Shown piece after piece: positions 9,126 through 16,664 of a stretch of DNA of 47,581 bases. Position 1 is the stretch's first letter. Every line of letters starts with the position of its first letter. Both the position numbers and the translations under genes were made by a program. Source of the stretch: an uncultured Clostridia bacterium (GTDB lineage: Bacteria; Bacillota; Clostridia; TANB77; CAG-508). The notes beneath the pieces were generated by a model. It ran no database searches. It had not been told where the DNA came from and saw only the letters and a list, made by a program, of their open reading frames with translations. The stretch is taken from contig CALXZU010000008.1 of the NCBI GenBank assembly GCA_944393325.1, forward strand, positions 1 through 47,581. The letters run 5' to 3'.

Positions 9126-9422
9126 ATGAACGAAAATGAAGAATTAGATAATATCATAATATTAAATGATGAAGATGGAAACGAGGTTAAATTTGAATTT
9201 TTAGATTTAGTAGAATTAGATAATGAAGAATATGTGGTACTATTACCAGTAACTGAAGAAGGAGAAGAGGAAGAAGGGGAAGTTGTTATCTTAAAAGTAG
9301 AAGATACAGATGAAGATTCAGATGAAGAATCTTATGTTTCTATTGATGATGAAGACACTTTAAACAAAGTATTTGAAATATTTAAAGAAAAATTTAAAGA
9401 TGACTTTGATTTTGTAGATTAA
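9126..9422 (+). CDS. DUF1292 acidic protein (YrzB-like)
   Basis: 98 residues, about one third Asp/Glu. The beginning (IILNDEDGNEVKFEFLDLVELDNEEYVVLLP) fits DUF1292, a small acidic family of unknown function that habitually follows ireB-ruvX. A strong AAAGGAG RBS sits 7-8 bases before the ATG. The neighbourhood supports the call more than any known activity. Confidence 0.85.
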   Translation: MNENEELDNIIILNDEDGNEVKFEFLDLVELDNEEYVVLLPVTEEGEEEEGEVVILKVEDTDEDSDEESYVSIDDEDTLNKVFEIFKEKFKDDFDFVD

Positions 9423-9436
9423 TTTAAGATTATAAA

Positions 9437-9475
9437 TAAAGGTAAAGGAAAAGTTTTAGCTTACCTTTACCTTTA
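9437..9475. other. 12-bp perfect hairpin before the 9493 gene
   Basis: TAAAGGTAAAGG at 9437-9448 pairs perfectly with 9464-9475. No T tract follows on the + strand; instead AAAAAGGAGAGG, the RBS of the next gene, begins at once. It could be an mRNA-stability or leader structure, or a weak terminator for DUF1292. Confidence 0.5.
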
Positions 9476-9492
9476 AAAAGGAGAGGAAACAA

Positions 9493-9972
9493 ATGAAAAA
9501 TTTCTCAACATGGATATTAGTAATGTTTATGGCTATGTTTTTGATATTAAGAGTAATAGTTGCACTTGCTGCACAATTTAAATGGGATATAGCAGGACTA
9601 ACACCTTTAAATGAACAAATGGAAGTAATATTATTATTTGTTGTTTTATTATGTATCATTTTAGTAATAAAGAGAAAAATAGTTGGTGGATTACTATATT
9701 TATTAGCATATGGAATATATTTTGGTGTAGATGTTGCAAATAATATACAGACAATTACTGGTGCAATTACTGGTGATGTAAATATCTATATGAATTTATT
9801 TGTATCAATGGTAGGAATTATATTACCAGTTGCTGTTATGCTTGATTTAATAGCAGATAAGAATAGAAAAGCACATCCTAAAGATAAGAAAACAGATTGG
9901 TTTTATACAAATCAAAAATTTGATAGAGAATTGGATGAAAGGGCAGATAAAAATAATTATAGAACATTGTAA
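9493..9972 (+). CDS. Four-helix membrane protein of unknown function
   Basis: 159 residues. Hydrophobic segments lie at about 5-27, 44-60, 62-85 and 96-122, followed by a charged cytoplasmic tail ending in DRELDERADKNNYRTL. I recognise no family. It has a strong RBS (AAAAGGAGAGG) and is bounded by hairpins on both sides, so it is probably its own unit. Confidence 0.7.
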   Translation: MKNFSTWILVMFMAMFLILRVIVALAAQFKWDIAGLTPLNEQMEVILLFVVLLCIILVIKRKIVGGLLYLLAYGIYFGVDVANNIQTITGAITGDVNIYMNLFVSMVGIILPVAVMLDLIADKNRKAHPKDKKTDWFYTNQKFDRELDERADKNNYRTL

Positions 9973-9980
9973 CAAAAGAA

Positions 9981-10005
9981 AAAGAGGAGCTGAGAACTCC
10001 TCTTT
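9981..10005 (+). terminator. 9-bp hairpin after the membrane-protein gene
   Basis: AAAGAGGAG at 9981-9989 pairs with CTCCTCTTT at 9997-10005 around a 7-base loop. The stem is GC-richer than its surroundings but the following bases are not T-rich, so termination is only likely. Confidence 0.5.
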
Positions 10006-10200
10006 AACTTCCTATTAAAATATTAAATATAATTGCAAAATATCAACTTGATGTACTAAATAATGCTGAAAAGATAAAATATTAACAGATACTAAAAAAG
10101 AAGGTAATGGAAATTAATAATAAAGAGAATGTTTCTAATAAAATCATAACTAACTGGTTATTACGATTTATTGCAACTCCTCTTGTAAAAATGAAAGGAT

Positions 10201-10641
10201 GTGATAATATTGAAGAAGGAAAATGAAATGAAAGTAAATAATGAAAATGATATAATTGATGTTGAAAATATTTATCAGGATATACGAAGTAAGATAATAA
10301 GTGCAAGAGAAAAAATGATCAAACATATCGATACTACAATGACAGAAGTATATTGGTATGTTGGAAAAATTACTTATGAATTATCTAATAATAGTACTAA
10401 AGCTAGTTATGGAAAGAGAATAATAGATACATTGTCTATAAAATTAAGTAAAGAGTTTGGCAGTGGATTTTCGCCAGTTAGTATTAGAAGAATGCGTAAA
10501 TTTTATGAGTTATATCCAATATGGTCAGCAGTGCCGACCGAATTATCTTGGTCACATTTTCAAGAACTAATTAGAATAGATAGAAAAGATGAAAAAGAAT
10601 TATACGAATTATCAAAAGAAGAAGGTGATAAAAATGAGTGA
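10201..10641 (+). pseudogene. Truncated DUF1016 (YhcG-like) N-terminal domain
   Basis: About 146 residues from a GTG at 10201, or fewer from the ATG at 10228. IDVENIYQDIRSKIISAREK, YWYVGKITYEL, YGKRIIDTLSIKLSKEFGSGFS and LSWSHFQELIRID are the hallmarks of the DUF1016 N-terminal domain. Full-length family members continue into a PD-(D/E)XK nuclease domain of roughly 200 more residues, which is absent: the frame ends in the first bases of rbgA. This looks like a horizontally acquired gene whose 3' part was lost, leaving the remnant fused to the rbgA promoter/RBS region. It could also act as a free N-terminal domain. Confidence 0.75.
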
Positions 10642-11545
10642 AAATCAAGATAAGGGGTTACATAAAAATGTAATCAACTGGTATCCAGGACATATGGCAA
10701 AAACAAGAAGACAGATAATGGAAGATTTAAAATTAGTAGATATAGTAATAGAATTATTAGATGCTAGGATACCAATGGCAAGTAGAAATCCAGATATAGG
10801 AGAAATAACAAAAAATAAGAAAAGAATAATTGTATTAAATAAAAGTGACCTAGCAGATGAAAAAGAAAATATAAAATGGGTTTCATATTTTGAAAACCAA
10901 GGAATTCCAGCAGTACTAGTCGATTCTAATACTGGAAAAGGAATAAATAATTTTGTAAAAAGAATAGAAAAAGTAATGGAAAAAGAACAAGAAAAAGAAA
11001 TAGCTAAAGGTAGAGTTGGCAAAAAAATTAAAGCAATGATAATAGGAATACCAAATGTAGGAAAATCATCATTTATAAATAGAATAGCTAAAAAAAGTAC
11101 AGCAGAGGTAGGAAATAAACCAGGAGTAACCAAAAAGAAACAATGGATACGTATTAATGAGAAAATAGAATTGTTAGACACACCAGGTGTATTATGGCCT
11201 AAGTTTGACAGTGAAGAGGTTGCTTTAAAACTTAGTTTTACAGGAACAATAAAAGAAGAAGTATTAGAAAGAACAGAAATAGCATATAAATTAGTTAAAT
11301 ATTTATTAGAAAATGAAAGAGAAAAACTTTGTACAAGATATGGATTAACAAATGAATATATAGAAGAAATATTAAACAAAGATAATGAAGAAAATTTTAA
11401 TATTTATGAAATTATGTTGGAAATAGGAAGAAAAAGAGGTTGTATTATTTCTGGTGGAAATGTAGATGATGAGAAAACATCTAAAATCATATTAGACGAA
11501 TTTAAAAATGGAAAATTAGGAAAAATAACTTTGGAAAAAATATAG
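10634..11545 (+). CDS. rbgA: RbgA/YlqF ribosome-biogenesis GTPase
   Basis: 303 residues from the ATG at 10634, which has AAGGTGA at 10622-10628; the upstream in-frame ATG at 10589 lies inside the DUF1016 remnant. Circularly permuted G motifs are present: NKSD (G4) first, then GIPNVGKSS (G1), PGVT (G2) and DTPGV (G3). NWYPGHMAKTRR at the N-terminus is the family signature. RbgA acts in late assembly of the 50S subunit. It overlaps the stop of the DUF1016 remnant and is followed after 11 bases by mrnC, a second rRNA-maturation gene. Confidence 0.95.
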   Translation: MSENQDKGLHKNVINWYPGHMAKTRRQIMEDLKLVDIVIELLDARIPMASRNPDIGEITKNKKRIIVLNKSDLADEKENIKWVSYFENQGIPAVLVDSNTGKGINNFVKRIEKVMEKEQEKEIAKGRVGKKIKAMIIGIPNVGKSSFINRIAKKSTAEVGNKPGVTKKKQWIRINEKIELLDTPGVLWPKFDSEEVALKLSFTGTIKEEVLERTEIAYKLVKYLLENEREKLCTRYGLTNEYIEEILNKDNEENFNIYEIMLEIGRKRGCIISGGNVDDEKTSKIILDEFKNGKLGKITLEKI

Positions 11546-11556
11546 AGGTATTTGAA

Positions 11557-11967
11557 ATGGAAGAGTTAATAGAAAGAAAAAAAGATATTAGAGATGTGAA
11601 AATGATGTCTCCACTTACTTGGGCATATATGGGAGATTGTGTATATGAATTATATGTAAGGCAAGAATTAATAAATAAAACAAATTTAAAGCCCAATAAA
11701 TTACATATAGAGGCAATAAATTATGTAAAAGCAAGTAAACAAGCAGAGATTTTAAAAAAGATTATGGACAAATTAAGTGAAGAAGAACAAGATATAATAA
11801 GACGTGGAAGAAATACTGAAAACCATCATTTGCCTAAAAATGCGAGTGTGGAAGATTATATGTATTCAACAGCATTTGAAGCATTAATTGGATATTTGTA
11901 TTTAAGCAAACAAGATGAAAGATTAAAAGAAATTTTAGGATTAATTGAGGTAAAACCACTTGACTAA
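11557..11967 (+). CDS. mrnC: Mini-ribonuclease III (MrnC)
   Basis: 136 residues. LTWAYMGDCVYELYVR contains the RNase III signature with the catalytic Asp, and DYMYSTAFEALIGYLYL is the second conserved helix. The double-stranded RNA-binding domain of full RNase III is absent, as expected. MrnC matures 23S rRNA ends, so pairing with rbgA makes sense. The last codons overlap the -35 of the tRNA promoter. Confidence 0.93.
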   Translation: MEELIERKKDIRDVKMMSPLTWAYMGDCVYELYVRQELINKTNLKPNKLHIEAINYVKASKQAEILKKIMDKLSEEEQDIIRRGRNTENHHLPKNASVEDYMYSTAFEALIGYLYLSKQDERLKEILGLIEVKPLD

Positions 11968-11988
11968 AACCAAAAAAAATGGTATAAA
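11960..11988 (+). promoter_or_regulatory. Promoter of the tRNA-Glu gene
   Basis: TTGACT at 11960-11965 (within the end of mrnC), a 17-base spacer and TATAAA at 11983-11988. It places the transcript start about ten bases before the tRNA. Confidence 0.65.
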
Positions 11989-12005
11989 TAAAAAGTCAGA
12001 TAAAA

Positions 12006-12080
12006 GGCCCCTTGGTCAAGCGGTTAAGACGCCACCCTCTCAAGGTGGAATCATGGGTTCGATTCCCGTAGGGGTCACCA
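12006..12080 (+). tRNA. tRNA-Glu (anticodon CTC)
   Basis: A complete cloverleaf. The 7-bp acceptor stem pairs GGCCCCT with AGGGGTC (one G-U). The anticodon stem CCACC/GGTGG carries the loop CTCTCAA, giving anticodon CTC (codon GAG). The T loop is GTTCGATTC, and the 3' CCA is encoded at 12078-12080. It is a single isolated tRNA gene. Confidence 0.95.
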
Positions 12081-12160
12081 CATAAAAAAATTTAGTGTAA
12101 AATAATTTTTGTTAGAGTAATTATTTTGTAAGAATGAGCATTAAATAAAATATAGATTAT

Positions 12161-12256
12161 TATTAAAAGGGAGTAGCTTTAAATTACTAATCAACAGTCG
12201 CGATTAAAAAATCTGGTTAGTAAGCTAAATAAAGTTTAGTTAGCAAGACTTTTAAA
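12161..12256 (+). promoter_or_regulatory. yybP-ykoY (Mn2+) riboswitch aptamer
   Basis: The conserved pieces occur in order: AAAAGGGAGTAGC near 12165, ATCAACAGTCGCG near 12190, a central hairpin around GGTTAGTAAGC, and GCAAGACTTTT at about 12243-12253 closing P1 with TTAAAAG near 12163. These match the yybP-ykoY family, which senses manganese and commonly precedes cation P-type ATPases, as here. The 3' P1 strand is shared with the terminator that follows, predicting an ON switch when metal is bound. Exact limits are approximate. Confidence 0.8.
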
Positions 12257-12287
12257 AAGAGTTTATCTTTTTAGAAGTCTTTTTTTT
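12245..12287 (+). terminator. Riboswitch expression-platform terminator
   Basis: A 15-bp stem pairs 12245-12259 with 12267-12281 (one wobble), with a 7-base loop and a run of eight T. Its left arm overlaps the aptamer's closing strand, so folding is mutually exclusive. Confidence 0.85.
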
Positions 12288-12361
12288 CATTTGTTCTTGT
12301 TAAAAACAAGAAAAAGTGTAATAATAAAAAAGAAAGTAAAAATAGAAAAGGAGTGGTATTT

Positions 12362-15088
12362 TTGGAACAAAATAACTGGTTTAATAAGAGTGTGAAAGAG
12401 GTAGAAAAAGAACTTAAAACAGATTTAAGTAAAGGATTAAGTAATGATGAAGTTCAAAAAAGAAGAGAAAAATATGGATTAAATGAATTAAAAGCTAAAA
12501 AAAAGAAATCTTTATTTCAGAAATTTTTAGATCAGTTTAAAGATTTTTCTATAATTGTATTAATAATTGCAGCAATAGTATCAGGAGTAGTAGGAGTAGC
12601 TGAAGGAGAAGGGGTAACAGACACCATTATTATATTAATAGTTGTAATTGTAAATGCAATAATAGGAGTAACACAAGAAGCAAAAGCGGAAAAATCATTA
12701 GAGGCACTTCAAAAATTAACAGACCATGCATCTAAAGTTATAAGAAATGGAGAGGTAACAGTAGTACCTGCTAAAGAATTGGTGCCAGGCGATATTGTGG
12801 TATTGGATACAGGAGATTATATACCAGCAGATTTAAGAATAATAGAAGCGGTAAACTTGAAATCGCAGGAAGCTTCTCTAACAGGAGAGTCAGTACCAGT
12901 AGAAAAAAATACTGAAAAAATCCAAGATGTAGAAGTGGGGCTTGGAGATAGACTAAATATGCTATTTTCATCAAGTTTAGTTACTTATGGTAGAGGAAAA
13001 GGAATAGTAGTAGAAACAGGAATGACAACAGAGGTAGGAAAAATAGCAGGAATGCTTGATAATACAGAAGAGCAAATAACACCTCTTCAAGAGAAATTAA
13101 ACAAACTTGGAAAAACTTTAGGAATAGCAGCATTAGCTATTTGTGTTGTAATATTTATAATAGGATTATTACAAGGAAAAGAAGCAATTCATATGTTTAT
13201 GACAGCAGTATCACTAGCAGTAGCAGCAATACCAGAAGGTTTAGTTGCCGTATCAACAATAGTATTAGCAATTGGTGTTCAAAAAATGGTTAAGAAAAAT
13301 GCTATTGTAAAAAGACTTCCAGCAGTTGAAACCTTAGGAAGTAGTACAGTAATATGTTCAGATAAAACAGGAACATTGACACAAAACAAAATGACAGTAG
13401 AGAAAATATTTATAAATGAAGAAACAAAAGGTGTTGAGGAATACAAAAATATAAACAATTCAGACTTGGAAAAATTAGTTTTAGCAAATATGTTATGTAA
13501 TGATACAAAAATCTCAAGTGATGGAACATTAACAGGAGACCCTACAGAAACAGCATTAGTGGATATGGGATTTAAATTAGATTATAAGCAAAGTGTTTAT
13601 GAAGAAATGCCACGTATAGGAGAAGTACCTTTTGATTCAGATAGAAAATTAATGACAACTATAAATGAACAAAATGGAAAGTATATTGTTTATACAAAAG
13701 GTGGAGTAGATGAACTTTTAGCTAAATGCAATAGTTATTTATTAAATGGAGAAATAAAACAAGATTTAGAAAATTATGCAAAAGTTGTTAGAAAACATAA
13801 TGAAGAAATGGCAAAAGAAGCATTAAGAGTATTATCATGTGGATATAAAGAATTAGACCATAGACCAACAGAGGACGAAATTAAAAATATTGAAAATGAT
13901 TTAATATTTGTCGGAATGGTAGGCATGATAGATCCACCAAGAGAAGAAGCTAAAAAAGCAGTTGAAAAATGTAAAACAGCAGGTATAAAAACTGTAATGA
14001 TAACAGGAGACCATAAAGTTACAGCAGCAGCCATAGCAAAACAACTAGGGATTTTAGAAAATGAAAGTGAGGCAATAACAGGTCAAGAGCTTGAAAAAAT
14101 GTCAGACGAAGAGCTAGAAAAAAATGTAAGGCAATATTCAGTATATGCAAGAGTGTCACCAGAACATAAAGTAAGAATAGTTAGAGCTTGGCAAAAAAAT
14201 GGAGAAATTGTTGCAATGACTGGTGATGGCGTAAATGATAGCCCAGCATTAAAACAAGCAAATATTGGTTGTGCAATGGGAATTGTAGGAACAGATGTGG
14301 CAAAAGAAGCAGCAGATGTAATTTTAACAGATGATAATTTTGCAACAATAGTATCAGCAGTAGAAGAAGGAAGACGTATTTATGATAATATATTAAAAGT
14401 AATACAATTCTTACTTTCAAGTAATGTTGGTGAAATAGTTGTACTATTTTTAGCAACATTATGTACTCCACTTTTTGCACATTTATTTGGAATAACAGAT
14501 ATAGGGCATTTAGAAATATTACTTCCAATTCATATATTATGGATTAACTTAGTAACAGATTCACTTCCAGCCTTAGCCTTAGCTTTTGATCCAGCAAATA
14601 AAGATATAATGAATAGAAAGCCTAATAAACCAGGTAAAGGAGTATTTACAAAAGGAATGACTTGGAGAGTAATATACCAAGGTGTTATGATAGGTTTACT
14701 TACACTTGCAGCATTTATGATAGGATTAGCAACAACTACAGAACCTATAGATGGTTTAACTTTAGACGAGTCAAAAATAGAAGTGGGTCAAACAATGGCA
14801 TTTGTAACTTTAGCACTTTCAGAACTTGTACATGTATTTAATGTTAGAAATAATAAAGTTTCAATATTTAAAACAGGAATAGCAGGTAATAAGAAATTAA
14901 TTCTTGCAGTAATTGCATCAGCAGCATTAATGTTTATAATTTTAGGTGTACCATTCCTAAGAGAAGTATTTAGTATACCACATTTACCTACACAAAATGT
15001 TTTAGAGTTAATTGGATTGGTTATAGCACCACTTATTATTGTAGAATTATTTAAGTTATTTAAAATAAATACAACAAAGGAAGAATAA
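12362..15088 (+). CDS. PMCA/SERCA-type cation P-type ATPase
   Basis: About 908 residues from TTG at 12362, 8 bases after GGAG (12350-12353). The GTG at 12353 overlaps that RBS and is rejected. The N-terminal cation-ATPase domain (WFNKSVKEVEKEL) is followed by LTGES at 173-177, PEGL at 291-294, the phosphorylated Asp334 in DKTGTLT, KGGVDEL in the nucleotide domain, MITGDHKVTA and TGDGVNDSPAL from 620. About ten membrane helices are visible. The family exports Ca2+; several Mn-riboswitch-controlled members handle Mn2+ and/or Ca2+. The Mn2+ riboswitch upstream argues for metal detoxification, but substrate cannot be set from sequence alone. Confidence 0.92.
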   Translation: MEQNNWFNKSVKEVEKELKTDLSKGLSNDEVQKRREKYGLNELKAKKKKSLFQKFLDQFKDFSIIVLIIAAIVSGVVGVAEGEGVTDTIIILIVVIVNAIIGVTQEAKAEKSLEALQKLTDHASKVIRNGEVTVVPAKELVPGDIVVLDTGDYIPADLRIIEAVNLKSQEASLTGESVPVEKNTEKIQDVEVGLGDRLNMLFSSSLVTYGRGKGIVVETGMTTEVGKIAGMLDNTEEQITPLQEKLNKLGKTLGIAALAICVVIFIIGLLQGKEAIHMFMTAVSLAVAAIPEGLVAVSTIVLAIGVQKMVKKNAIVKRLPAVETLGSSTVICSDKTGTLTQNKMTVEKIFINEETKGVEEYKNINNSDLEKLVLANMLCNDTKISSDGTLTGDPTETALVDMGFKLDYKQSVYEEMPRIGEVPFDSDRKLMTTINEQNGKYIVYTKGGVDELLAKCNSYLLNGEIKQDLENYAKVVRKHNEEMAKEALRVLSCGYKELDHRPTEDEIKNIENDLIFVGMVGMIDPPREEAKKAVEKCKTAGIKTVMITGDHKVTAAAIAKQLGILENESEAITGQELEKMSDEELEKNVRQYSVYARVSPEHKVRIVRAWQKNGEIVAMTGDGVNDSPALKQANIGCAMGIVGTDVAKEAADVILTDDNFATIVSAVEEGRRIYDNILKVIQFLLSSNVGEIVVLFLATLCTPLFAHLFGITDIGHLEILLPIHILWINLVTDSLPALALAFDPANKDIMNRKPNKPGKGVFTKGMTWRVIYQGVMIGLLTLAAFMIGLATTTEPIDGLTLDESKIEVGQTMAFVTLALSELVHVFNVRNNKVSIFKTGIAGNKKLILAVIASAALMFIILGVPFLREVFSIPHLPTQNVLELIGLVIAPLIIVELFKLFKINTTKEE

Positions 15089-15102
15089 TAAAACAGAAAC
15101 CA

Positions 15103-15141
15103 AAATAAAGCGTAGAACATTAACAATTCTATGCTTTATTT
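15103..15141. terminator. Bidirectional terminator between convergent genes
   Basis: A 15-bp stem pairs 15103-15117 with 15127-15141 (one wobble) and is A-rich on one side and T-rich on the other. It serves both the P-type ATPase gene and the convergent methyltransferase gene. Confidence 0.8.
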
Positions 15142-15145
15142 TAGG

Positions 15146-15715
15146 CTATTTTTTCTTTGCAATAACATTATATATTTCCCAATGCTTCATTTTACCAATG
15201 GCAGTGTATCCATCTTTTTGAACTTCATCAAAGTATATTATTTCAAAATCTTTAAATAAATTTAACACTTGTTCTTTAGATAAAAATACCATTTGCTTTT
15301 TGGTATTTGCCCATGAGTCATTTAATCCGAAAAAATTTCCCACAAAATAACCGTTCTTAAAAATACAATTAACAATTTTATTCCAAAATTCATTAAAATA
15401 AGTTTTGTTACAAAATGGTATGCTGAAATTTGAAACTAATAAATAAGTTTTTTCTAAATGAATATTTTCAAAAGATTGAACATCGAATTCAAAGTTTTTT
15501 AATTCATCTTTTCTTAATTTGTTTTCTATAATTTGTTTAGTATTTTCCTTATCTATTGATAAAACTTTCCAATTATTTTGTATTAAATAAATTGTATCTC
15601 TACCAGCACCACAACCTAAATCAATAGCAGTTTTTGGTTTAATGTTCATATTTATAAATTTTTCAACCAAAAAGTGTGGCGGAGAATTTTTAGTGTTTTC
15701 GTAATATTTATTCAT
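15146..15715 (-). CDS. SAM-dependent methyltransferase (class I)
   Basis: 189 residues. AIDLGCGAGRDTIYL at about 36-50 is motif I, and VLSIDKE is the acidic end of strand beta2. The layout resembles TehB/UbiE-type small-molecule methyltransferases, including an N-terminal YYENTKNSPPHFLVEKF segment seen in TehB-like proteins. The substrate is unknown. It is the only minus-strand gene in this part, convergent with the ATPase gene. The 180-base AT-rich region upstream shows no clear operator. Confidence 0.85.
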   Translation of the reverse strand: MNKYYENTKNSPPHFLVEKFINMNIKPKTAIDLGCGAGRDTIYLIQNNWKVLSIDKENTKQIIENKLRKDELKNFEFDVQSFENIHLEKTYLLVSNFSIPFCNKTYFNEFWNKIVNCIFKNGYFVGNFFGLNDSWANTKKQMVFLSKEQVLNLFKDFEIIYFDEVQKDGYTAIGKMKHWEIYNVIAKKK

Positions 15716-15906
15716 ATTTTCTATAATTAATCTCTTTCAATTTAATATAATATTTGTTATATTTTAACATAATTTTTGTAAAAAATAACGAAAAATTTAA
15801 TATTTTTTTAAATTTTTTTTGTTAAAAAAATCCTATTAATAACTTTTAAAAAATATATTGTTATGTTATAATTTAATATATAAAACCTTTAAGTGAGGTG
15901 GTAGAA

Positions 15907-16608
15907 ATGTCATATATAGAATTTAGAGATGTAAATAAGATTTATGAAATGGGAGAAATAAAAATAAAAGCATTAAATAATACTAATTTTGAAATAGAAA
16001 AAGGAGAATTAGTAGTAATAGTAGGGCCATCAGGTGCAGGAAAGACAACAGCATTAAACATATTAGGTGGAATGGATACAGCAACATCAGGAAAAGTTAT
16101 AGTAGATGGAAAAAATGTTGCAAACTTAAAAAATAGAGACTTAATTACATATAGAAGAAATGATATAGGTTTTGTATTTCAATTTTATAATTTAGTACAA
16201 AATTTAACAGCAAGGGAAAATGTGGAGCTTGCAACACAAATCTGTAAAAAATCATTAGAGCCAGAAATGGTGTTAGAAAAAGTTGGGTTAAAAGATAGAA
16301 TGAATAATTTTCCATCACAATTATCAGGAGGAGAGCAACAAAGAGTTGCAATAGCAAGAGCAATTGCAAAAAATCCAAAATTATTGTTATGTGATGAACC
16401 TACAGGAGCGTTAGACTATAAAACAGGAAAACAAATATTAAAATTATTACAAGACACAGCAAGAAAAGAAAAAATGACAGTTTTAATAATAACACATAAT
16501 GGAGCTATTTCGCCAATGGCGGATAAAGTAATACATTTTAAAAATGGAACAGTAGAAAATATAGAAATAAACGAAAATCCAAAACCAGTAGAAGAAATAG
16601 AATGGTAA
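15907..16608 (+). CDS. ABC transporter ATPase (MacB/LolD type)
   Basis: 233 residues from ATG 15907; the RBS GAGGTGG (15895-15901) overlaps the upstream GTG, so that start is rejected. Walker A GPSGAGKTT at about 40-48, Q-loop in FVFQFYNL, signature LSGGEQQRVAIARA from 139, Walker B LLLCDEPTGALD and the H-loop ITHNG are all intact. It pairs with the FtsX-like permease downstream, forming a mechanotransmission-type (type VII) ABC system. Confidence 0.93.
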   Translation: MSYIEFRDVNKIYEMGEIKIKALNNTNFEIEKGELVVIVGPSGAGKTTALNILGGMDTATSGKVIVDGKNVANLKNRDLITYRRNDIGFVFQFYNLVQNLTARENVELATQICKKSLEPEMVLEKVGLKDRMNNFPSQLSGGEQQRVAIARAIAKNPKLLLCDEPTGALDYKTGKQILKLLQDTARKEKMTVLIITHNGAISPMADKVIHFKNGTVENIEINENPKPVEEIEW

Positions 16609-16615
16609 ATCTGTC

Positions 16616-16641
16616 CCTTTTGCTCGTTTTCGAGCAAAAGG
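16616..16641. other. 11-bp perfect hairpin inside the ABC operon
   Basis: CCTTTTGCTCG at 16616-16626 pairs perfectly with 16631-16641 across a TTTT loop; GTCCC flanks it on both sides. There is no T tract. It lies between the ATPase stop and the permease RBS (GGAGGTGAGG), so a role in setting subunit ratio or mRNA stability is possible; a dispersed intergenic repeat is the alternative. Confidence 0.55.
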
Positions 16642-16664
16642 AAACGTCCCGGAGGTGAGGTTTT

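Noticed and set aside
10645..11379. 244-residue minus-strand open frame opposite rbgA
   Set aside because: Antisense shadow of a well-supported GTPase gene; no RBS and no recognisable domain.
12353..12361. GTG start for the P-type ATPase
   Set aside because: It overlaps the GGAG ribosome binding site; TTG at 12362 has proper spacing.
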